Assembly: GCA_946892075.1 (NCBI GenBank)
Contig: CAMPNZ010000047.1
Span: 1 to 11,506 of the forward strand
Source of the DNA: an uncultured Coriobacteriales bacterium
GTDB taxonomy: Bacteria > Actinomycetota > Coriobacteriia > Coriobacteriales > Eggerthellaceae
DNA: 11,506 bases
Reading direction: 5' to 3'
This document shows positions 1 to 5,123 of this stretch, one piece after another. Each line of letters starts with the position of its first letter. Position 1 is the first letter of the stretch. The position numbers and the translations under genes were made by a program. The notes beneath the pieces were generated by a model. It ran no database searches. It saw nothing but the letters and a program-made list of their open reading frames with translations, and was not told where the DNA came from.

Positions 1-55
1 CCACGAGCAATGGCGATGCGTTCCCCACGAGCAACGGCGATGCTCGTGGGGAACG
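1..55. repeat. 24-bp tandem pair with a 15-bp perfect hairpin at the left edge
   Basis: The 19 bases at 1-19 recur at 25-43 with one difference (T11 versus C35), giving a period of 24. Bases 19-33 (CGTTCCCCACGAGCA) are the exact reverse complement of 41-55, with a 7-base loop ACGGCGA. No T-run follows the stem on either strand, so it is not a standard intrinsic terminator. The element is cut by the window start, so its full length and any upstream gene cannot be seen. It may be a REP-like or intergenic hairpin element. Confidence 0.7.
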
Positions 56-85
56 TGGTAAAACTCCTGCTGCCGCACACATTGT

Positions 86-352
86 GCCGCATGCCGTTTT
101 TTGCAGGCGCAATGTCGCCCAAATGCAGCTCCGTGCCGTCTTTCCACCGCCCAAACGCAGCCGCCTGCCGTCTTTCCACCGCCCAAACGCAGCCGCATAC
201 CGTCTTTCCACCGCCCAAATGCAGCTCCGTGCCGTGTTATTGCAGGCGAAATGCTGCCGCATACCGTCTTTTCGCAGCCCAAACGCAACCGCACGCCGTC
301 TTTTCGCAACCCAAACGCAGCCGCACGCCGCCTTTTCGCCGTCTTTTTGCAA
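86..352. repeat. Degenerate 32-bp minisatellite, about 7 full copies
   Basis: Seven consecutive 32-base units can be laid out at 117-148, 149-180, 181-212, 213-244, 245-276, 277-308 and 309-340, with degenerate partial copies at 86-116 and 341-352. A typical unit begins GCCCAAACGCAGCCGC and ends GCCGTCTTTCCACC. The later units change the end to CTTTTCGCA. Units 2 and 3 differ at very few bases, while units 4 and 5 are the most diverged. Because the unit has no stop codon and 32 is not a multiple of three, all three + strand frames stay open, which produces long but probably spurious reading frames (for example 10-543). No ribosome binding site precedes them. Confidence 0.85.
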
Positions 353-398
353 GCTTTAACGTGCATAAATTTTCCATATGGACAACTGATGATATTGC

Positions 399-426
399 TT
401 TACGATATTCACTAACGTGCTACAAT
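399..426 (+). promoter_or_regulatory. Candidate main promoter of rpsA
   Basis: A -10-like TACAAT lies at 421-426. A -35-like TTTACG lies at 399-404, giving a 16-base spacer, in a region more AT-rich than the surrounding sequence. Transcription would start near 433 and give a leader of about 140 bases before the rpsA start. This is assigned by consensus only. Confidence 0.5.
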
Positions 427-431
427 GTGTT

Positions 432-463
432 CACTTACCAAAACAGTGGTAAGAATGTAAGTG
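432..463 (+). promoter_or_regulatory. Hairpin with two alternative pairings at the predicted rpsA transcript start
   Basis: CTTACCA (434-440) pairs with TGGTAAG (447-453) across a 6-base loop. The overlapping CACTTAC (432-438) can instead pair with GTAAGTG (457-463). The two stems are mutually exclusive and begin where the transcript from the 421-426 box would start. This could be an operator or a 5' mRNA structure. Leader-mediated autoregulation of rpsA is known in enterobacteria, but any such role here is inference. Confidence 0.4.
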
Positions 464-513
464 TTGGCCCCCGAGACATGTTTGCTACCTGCTGTTTCTT
501 CCTAACGAGTACG

Positions 514-533
514 AACATGGTACAGTGTAATCA
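514..533 (+). promoter_or_regulatory. Second -10-like block before rpsA, near-copy of 414-433
   Basis: AACATGGTACAGTGTAATCA at 514-533 matches 414-433 at 15 of 20 positions, exactly 100 bases downstream. It contains TACAGT (521-526) and TGTAAT (526-531), either of which could act as a -10 box. No good -35 is visible. It may be a second start site or a binding site shared with the upstream promoter. Confidence 0.3.
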
Positions 534-576
534 ATCATGTTGATGGGTCCCCGGAATGTATTGAAAGGGGTCCGTT

Positions 577-1812
577 TTGACCGAAATCAAAAACCCTTCC
601 GTCATCGATTTCTCCGATATTTCCGATGACAAAATGAACGCTCTTATCGATGGTACTCTTACCGAATTTGATGAAGGCGACCTTGTTAATGGCACAATTG
701 TGAAAATTGAACACGACGAAGTGCTCGTTGACATTGGCTTCAAGAGCGAAGGCGTTATCCCAGCTCGTGAGCTTTCTATTCGCAAAGATGCCGATCCTGC
801 AGAACTGGTTTCTTTGGGCGACAAAATTGAAGCGCTTGTTCTTCAAAAAGAAGACAAAGATGGGCGTCTTATTCTTTCCAAGAAACGCGCAGAATACGAG
901 CGTGCATGGATTTCTGTTGAGGAGAAATTCAAGGCTGGCGAGTCGGTAACGGGTGAAGTTATCGAGGTCGTTAAAGGCGGTCTTATCATCGACATCGGAC
1001 TGCGCGGCTTTTTGCCTGCGTCGTTGGTTGATCTTCGTCGCGTAAAAGACCTTGACATGTACCTGAACACCAATATCGAAGCGCGCATCATCGAGATGGA
1101 TCGCAACCGCAACAACGTGGTGCTTTCGCGTCGTGCGCTGCTGGAAGAAGGCCGCAAGAACGAACGTGCTGAAATTCTGACGAAGCTTACGAAGGGCATG
1201 CGCCTGAAAGGTACTGTTTCTTCGATTGTTGACTTCGGTGCCTTTGTTGACCTGGGCGGCATTGACGGCTTGGTACACATTTCTGAGATTTCTTGGAACC
1301 ACATTAGCCACCCATCTGAAGTGCTGAAAGTTGGTCAGGAAGTTGAAGTTGAAGTGCTTGACGTCGACTTGCAACGCGAGCGCATTTCGCTTGGCTTGAA
1401 GCAAACAACGCCCGATCCGTGGTTAAAGCTTGTTGAAGCATATCCTTTGGGAGCCATCGTTGATGGTGTTGTGTCGAAGTTGGTGCCGTTTGGCGCGTTC
1501 ATCTCGCTGGGTGACGATGCTGAGGGCTTGGTACACATTTCTGAAATGGCTACACGTCACGTTGATACCCCGTCTCAGGTAGTGAAAGTTGGAGACACCG
1601 TTAAAGTTAAGGTTGTAGAAATCAATGCAGAGCGTCGTCGTATTTCTTTGTCGATGAAGGCTGCGGCTCTTGACTTAGGTATTGAAATTCCTGTTGAGGG
1701 AAGCACCGACCATTCTGAATCTAAGGATGATGCTGCTTCAACTGCTGATGCAAAACAAGCATCGGAAGCATCTGAAGCAAACGAAGATGCGTCAAAGAAG
1801 GATGCAGAATAG
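577..1812 (+). CDS. rpsA: 30S ribosomal protein S1
   Basis: S1 binds mRNA through repeated OB-fold S1 domains and helps load it on the 30S subunit. The 411-residue protein has four S1 domains at about residues 33-104, 120-187, 206-275 and 290-361. Domains 3 and 4 are the most canonical (VDFGAFVDLGGIDGLVHISE and VPFGAFISLGDDAEGLVHIS). Four domains, rather than the six of E. coli, is usual for actinobacteria. Residues 376-411 form a low-complexity tail rich in Ala, Asp, Ser and Glu (SKDDAASTADAKQASEASEA), ending KKDAE. The start is TTG at 577, chosen because GAAAGGGG (563-570) lies 6 bases upstream and no in-frame ATG begins before domain 1. A CCCC run at 549-552 could pair with the GGGG of the ribosome binding site. 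The gene is monocistronic by appearance, with its own promoter region and terminator, upstream of coaE-uvrB as in many actinobacteria. Confidence 0.96.
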   Translation: MTEIKNPSVIDFSDISDDKMNALIDGTLTEFDEGDLVNGTIVKIEHDEVLVDIGFKSEGVIPARELSIRKDADPAELVSLGDKIEALVLQKEDKDGRLILSKKRAEYERAWISVEEKFKAGESVTGEVIEVVKGGLIIDIGLRGFLPASLVDLRRVKDLDMYLNTNIEARIIEMDRNRNNVVLSRRALLEEGRKNERAEILTKLTKGMRLKGTVSSIVDFGAFVDLGGIDGLVHISEISWNHISHPSEVLKVGQEVEVEVLDVDLQRERISLGLKQTTPDPWLKLVEAYPLGAIVDGVVSKLVPFGAFISLGDDAEGLVHISEMATRHVDTPSQVVKVGDTVKVKVVEINAERRRISLSMKAAALDLGIEIPVEGSTDHSESKDDAASTADAKQASEASEANEDASKKDAE

Positions 1813-1835
1813 CAGTAATCGTTTCGTGGGCGCAT

Positions 1836-1849
1836 ACGTGCGCGCACGT
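1836..1849. other. 14-bp perfect palindrome after rpsA
   Basis: ACGTGCGCGCACGT is its own reverse complement. It lies 23 bases after the rpsA stop and just before the terminator. It could be a protein binding site or simply part of the GT/CG-rich repeat material that fills this gap. The core CACGTGC recurs at 2039-2044 as part of GCACGTGC. Confidence 0.5.
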
Positions 1850-1865
1850 GCAAAACGAATGCGAC

Positions 1866-1896
1866 AAAGGCGTGCCTGTATGGGTGCGCCTTTTCT
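1866..1896 (+). terminator. Intrinsic terminator of rpsA
   Basis: AAAGGCGTGCC (1866-1876) pairs with GGTGCGCCTTT (1883-1893): 11 base pairs, two of them G-U, around a 6-base loop. The run TTTTCT follows from 1891. It lies 54 bases after the rpsA stop and should end that transcript, making coaE-uvrB a separate unit. Confidence 0.8.
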
Positions 1897-1926
1897 ATAT
1901 GTACGTGCGGAAATGGCTGATTGCAG

Positions 1927-2073
1927 GCGTGCGGGCTTGTTGCGTGCGTGCGAGCAGGTTGTGCGCGTGAGTTGCGCTCGTGCGTGGGATCAGCGAGCGT
2001 GCGGGTTTGTTGCGTGCGTGAGCAGGCTTGTTGCTTGCACGTGCGAGCAGGTTGTGTGCGTGAGCAGGCTTGT
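1927..2073. repeat. GT-rich degenerate repeats between rpsA and coaE
   Basis: The 24 bases at 1927-1950 recur at 1997-2020 with one difference, a 70-base period. A 21-base block, CGAGCAGGTTGTG then CGTGAG, occurs at 1951-1971 and again at 2044-2064 with one difference. GTGCGTGAGCAGGCTTGT occurs at 2014-2031 and 2056-2073. The strand is heavily G+T biased and depleted of stops, which creates spurious frames on both strands (for example 1682-2104 on + and 1575-2426 on -). The remaining 383-base gap holds the rpsA terminator, the palindrome and the coaE promoter region; no gene is seen. Confidence 0.75.
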
Positions 2074-2144
2074 AGTGGCTGCCGAGCGCATGGACGGCGT
2101 GTAACGTAGTGGCTGTTCGTAAGGTGAATTGAGAACGCAGCAGA

Positions 2145-2150
2145 TATACT
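2145..2150 (+). promoter_or_regulatory. Candidate -10 box for coaE-uvrB
   Basis: TATACT lies 45 bases before the coaE start, downstream of the rpsA terminator and the GT-rich repeats, where a promoter is needed. No -35 at normal spacing is convincing; TTGAGA at 2129-2134 is only 10 bases away. No LexA-type operator is visible. Confidence 0.35.
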
Positions 2151-2195
2151 GCACGGCATGCGCGTTGGTCTTAAGTGTGAAGAAAGGAGTACGTC

Positions 2196-2852
2196 GTGAA
2201 GCAAATTTTTATAATTGGCGGCATGGGTTCGGGCAAATCGACCGTTCGCAAAACGCTTCAGCAGCAGGGCGTACCCGCTATCGATCTTGATGCGCTTGGC
2301 CATGAAGCGCTTGCGTGTGATTCCGTAAAGCTGCAGTTGAAACGTGCTTTTGGCAGTTCCATTTTCGATGCGTGCGGCTGTGTTCATCGTGCAGCGCTGG
2401 CCGCCATTGCGTTTGCAAATTCGCACAACACGTGCACCTTAAATGCTATTTGCATGCCACAGATAGAACAGTTATATGCCTGTGAACTGCACGAATTGCA
2501 AGCACAGCATCAGCCGTATGTTGCGGTTGAGTACTCGGCGTTCACAACGCGCACCGGGCCGCTTGCATGCAAAGCCGACGTGCTGATTGCGGTTGTTGCT
2601 CCTTTGGAAGCGCGCCTTCAGCGCTTGCAGCAGGCGGGATGGAGTGAGCGTGATGTTCGCGCGCGCATTGCGCAACAAATAAGCGATGACCAGCGAAAAC
2701 AACAGGCAGATGTCGTGTTCTATAACAATGGAACGCCGGGTAAGCTTGCAGAACAAACAGTGCAATGGTGGCGCTCGTATACGCGCTGTACCTGCGCAAA
2801 CGCGTTCCCAAGCAGCCCCACCAAACACAGAACGCCAAGCGGACAACGGTAA
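2196..2852 (+). CDS. coaE: Dephospho-CoA kinase
   Basis: CoaE phosphorylates the 3'-hydroxyl of the ribose of dephospho-CoA with ATP, the last step of coenzyme A synthesis, in the cytoplasm. The 218-residue protein starts with a P-loop, GGMGSGKST (residues 8-16), followed by the acidic DLD motif at 30-32 (DAD in E. coli). The C-terminal lid and base-binding region is well conserved in style: GWSERDVRARIAQQ (148-161), then ADVVFYNNGT (171-180). Two internal signatures are weak. The usual LHPLI is ICMPQI (85-90), and the usual VPLLFE-like strand is VEYSAFTTR (111-119). The tail after about residue 193 is extra and unconserved. GTG at 2196 is supported by AAAGGAG at 2183-2189. uvrB begins 9 bases after the stop, so the two are co-transcribed, and the rpsA-coaE-uvrB order supports the call. 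Confidence 0.88.
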   Translation: MKQIFIIGGMGSGKSTVRKTLQQQGVPAIDLDALGHEALACDSVKLQLKRAFGSSIFDACGCVHRAALAAIAFANSHNTCTLNAICMPQIEQLYACELHELQAQHQPYVAVEYSAFTTRTGPLACKADVLIAVVAPLEARLQRLQQAGWSERDVRARIAQQISDDQRKQQADVVFYNNGTPGKLAEQTVQWWRSYTRCTCANAFPSSPTKHRTPSGQR

Positions 2853-2861
2853 GGAGAAAGC

Positions 2862-4991
2862 GTGTCGTCTCATCTTGCAAATATCCAAGGAAGCGCCATG
2901 GAAGGCAAGCTGCCTGCCGTTCGCCTTGCAACCACACCCTTTGTTGCGCAAGCTCCCTACGAACCCGCAGGTGACCAGCCTAACGCCATCGCTCAGCTGG
3001 CCGAAAACGTCAGAAGCGGCATGCGCTATCAAACGCTGTTGGGCGTTACCGGATCAGGCAAAACGTTCACGATGGCAAAAACAATCGAGGCGCTTCAAAA
3101 ACCAACCTTGGTGCTGGCGCCCAACAAAACGCTGGCGGCGCAGCTGGCAAGCGAGCTCAAGGAATTTTTCCCGCAAAATTCGGTGGTGTATTTCGTGTCG
3201 TATTACGATTATTACCAGCCCGAAGCCTATGTTCCCTCGTCAGATACGTTCATCGAAAAAGACGCGTCCATTAACGAGGAAGTGGAAAAGCTGCGTCATG
3301 CGGCCACGTCGGCCTTGCTTTCGCGGCGAGATTGCGTGGTGGTTGCCTCGGTGTCGTGCATTTATGGTATTGGTTCGCCGATGGATTATGCTGGCATGGC
3401 GGTGTTTCTTGATTGCAGCAAAGAATACAACCGTGACCAGCTTCTTCACGATTTGATTGACATCCAATACGACCGCAACGATTACGAATTGAAGCGTGCG
3501 ACGTTTCGTGTGCGCGGCGATGTTGTTGATATTTTTCCGCCGTATGCTGACAACCCGATTCGCGTGGAATTTTGGGGTGATGACATCGAGTCGATAGCGG
3601 AAATTGATGCGTTGACGGGGGAAAAGCTAACCAGCTATGAAGCGCTGCCCGTGTGGCCGGCGTCGCATTATGTAACGGCGCGCCCGAAAATTCAACACGC
3701 GCTTGACACCATTCGTGACGAGTTGCGCGAGCGGCTTGCATTTTTCAAAGAGCAGGGGAAACTGCTGGAGGCCGAGCGCCTTGAAATGCGCGTGTCTTAC
3801 GATTTGGAAATGATGGAAACGATGGGCTTTTGCTCGGGAATCGAGAATTATTCGCGTCACCTGGATGGACGCAAGCCGGGCGAGCCGCCGTATACGCTTA
3901 TCGATTACTTCCCGGATGATTTTTTGTGTATCGTCGACGAAAGTCACGTAACAATACCGCAGGTCAGGGGCATGTATGAGGGCGACCGTTCGCGTAAAAT
4001 TACCCTTGCAGAGCACGGTTTTCGTCTACCAAGCTGCCTGGATAATCGTCCGTTGCGCTACGACGAGTTCGAGAAGAAAATCCCGCAGTTTATTTTTGTG
4101 TCTGCTACGCCAGGCGACTATGAACAGCGTGCCAGTGGCGCCGTTGTCGAGCAAATCATTCGTCCAACTGGGCTTTTAGACCCGAAAATTGAAGTGCGCC
4201 CTATCGATTCTCAAATTGACGACATTTGCGATGAAGCGCGTGTGCGTGCGGAACGCCACGAGCGCACGCTTATTACCACGCTTACCAAGAAAATGGCGGA
4301 GGATTTGTCGGATCATTTGCTTGATCGAGGGCTGAAAACACGCTACATGCACTCGGATATCGGTACGCTTGAGCGTGTGGAAATTCTGCGTGACCTGCGG
4401 CTTGGTGTATTTGACGTGCTTGTTGGCATTAACTTGTTGCGCGAGGGCCTCGACTTGCCGGAAGTGTCGTTGGTGGCTATTCTTGATGCCGATAAAGAGG
4501 GATTTTTGCGTAACCATCGCTCGCTTATTCAAACAATTGGGCGTGCCGCACGAAATGCAAACGGCCAGGTTATCATGTATGCCAATCGCATTACCGACTC
4601 CATGAAAAGCGCCATTGACGAAACCAAGCGCCGCCGCAGCATACAGATTGCATATAACGAAGAACACGGCATTGTTCCGAAAACGATTACTAAGGCTGTT
4701 GTTGATATTGCACAAAGCGTTTCCGCAGATAGCGTTGATGAAAGTTCGCAAGACGTTAATCGTAAATTGGCGCAGTTTTCACGCGAAGAAACGCTGCGGA
4801 TTATCTCTGAGCTTGAAGATGAGATGGTGCAAGCGTCTGAGCGCATGGATTTTGAAGCGGCAGCGAAAGCGCGTGACCAGCTGATAAAGGTGAAAGCGTG
4901 CTTTGAAGGCGAAAGCGAGCTTGATACCTTGAAAAAGTTGAAGCAGCAAGCGCGGCGTTCGTCGTCGCGGTTTGGAGGCAGAAAGCGTTAA
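2862..4991 (+). CDS. uvrB: UvrABC excinuclease subunit B
   Basis: UvrB is the damage-verifying helicase-like subunit of nucleotide excision repair. It is loaded by UvrA and then recruits UvrC to cut around the lesion. The 709-residue protein has the Walker A motif GVTGSGKT (61-68), the tyrosine-rich beta-hairpin YYDYYQPEAYVPSSDTF (114-130), the Walker B box DESH (359-362), the SATPG motif, the motif V/VI block LLREGLDLPEVS and QTIGRAARN, and a C-terminal UVR domain (EDEMVQASERMDFEAAAKAR) that contacts UvrC. It ends in a basic tail, KQQARRSSSRFGGRKR. The GTG at 2862 has AAGGAG at 2851-2856. An in-frame ATG at 2898 with AAGGAAG just upstream is an equally plausible start and would remove 12 residues. 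The last 51 bases recur downstream (see 4941-5098). No LexA site is evident. Confidence 0.97.
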   Translation: MSSHLANIQGSAMEGKLPAVRLATTPFVAQAPYEPAGDQPNAIAQLAENVRSGMRYQTLLGVTGSGKTFTMAKTIEALQKPTLVLAPNKTLAAQLASELKEFFPQNSVVYFVSYYDYYQPEAYVPSSDTFIEKDASINEEVEKLRHAATSALLSRRDCVVVASVSCIYGIGSPMDYAGMAVFLDCSKEYNRDQLLHDLIDIQYDRNDYELKRATFRVRGDVVDIFPPYADNPIRVEFWGDDIESIAEIDALTGEKLTSYEALPVWPASHYVTARPKIQHALDTIRDELRERLAFFKEQGKLLEAERLEMRVSYDLEMMETMGFCSGIENYSRHLDGRKPGEPPYTLIDYFPDDFLCIVDESHVTIPQVRGMYEGDRSRKITLAEHGFRLPSCLDNRPLRYDEFEKKIPQFIFVSATPGDYEQRASGAVVEQIIRPTGLLDPKIEVRPIDSQIDDICDEARVRAERHERTLITTLTKKMAEDLSDHLLDRGLKTRYMHSDIGTLERVEILRDLRLGVFDVLVGINLLREGLDLPEVSLVAILDADKEGFLRNHRSLIQTIGRAARNANGQVIMYANRITDSMKSAIDETKRRRSIQIAYNEEHGIVPKTITKAVVDIAQSVSADSVDESSQDVNRKLAQFSREETLRIISELEDEMVQASERMDFEAAAKARDQLIKVKACFEGESELDTLKKLKQQARRSSSRFGGRKR

Positions 4992-5098
4992 GGCACTGGT
5001 AACGTGGAAGCAGCAAGCGCGGCGTTCGTTGTTGCGTTCTACGTTGCGTTCGTCGTCGCGGTTTGGAAGTAGGAAGCGGTAACACGCTTGTGACATGG
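4941..5098 (+). repeat. Tandem duplication of the uvrB 3' end
   Basis: Unit 1 (4941-5007) holds the last 16 codons of uvrB, the stop and 16 more bases. Unit 2 (5008-5098) restarts with the same 19 bases (AAGCAGCAAGCGCGGCGTT), gains about 24 bases built of TTGCGTTC-like pieces, and resumes at 5050 with a close copy of the end of the gene. Read from 5008, unit 2 encodes KQQARRSLLRSTLR followed by SSSRFGSRKR and a stop, nearly the same peptide as the UvrB tail, but in a different frame from uvrB and with no start codon. The similarity carries on weakly past both stops (about 13 of 19 bases). It is a non-coding relic of a local duplication, or a slippage product. Confidence 0.85.
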
Positions 5099-5107
5099 CA
5101 TTATAAT
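5079..5107 (+). promoter_or_regulatory. Candidate promoter of recN
   Basis: A perfect TATAAT lies at 5102-5107, with a weak -35-like GTAACA at 5079-5084 (17-base spacer). Transcription would start near 5114, right at the recN ribosome binding site, so the leader would be very short. The -35 lies in the tail of the duplicated uvrB segment, so the duplication may have helped to form this promoter. Confidence 0.4.
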
Positions 5108-5123
5108 GTGATAAGGGGGAACT

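Noticed and set aside
1..352. Possible CRISPR array at the left edge
   Set aside because: The periods of 24 and 32 bases leave no room for unique spacers, the whole unit varies, and no cas gene is present.
511..523. LexA-like site (CGAAC half-site) before rpsA
   Set aside because: Only one half matches. The second half GTTCG is absent, and no such box precedes uvrB or recN either.
10..543. 177-codon open frame on the + strand covering the 32-bp array
   Set aside because: All three frames stay open because the repeat has no stops. There is no ribosome binding site and the protein is only the repeat cycled through the frames.
535..1404. 289-codon - strand frame opposite rpsA
   Set aside because: It is a shadow of the clearly conserved S1 coding strand, with no recognisable protein features.
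1682..2104. 140-codon + strand frame overlapping the rpsA end
   Set aside because: It is out of frame with rpsA, crosses the terminator and is open only because of the stop-poor GT-rich repeats.
1575..2426. Long - strand frame (283 codons) with Cys/Arg/Thr repeats
   Set aside because: It runs antisense through the rpsA end, the terminator, the GT-rich repeats and the coaE start. Its repeats mirror the DNA repeats.
5008..5082. A second small gene after uvrB
   Set aside because: It encodes a copy of the UvrB tail but has no start codon or ribosome binding site; better explained as a duplication relic.
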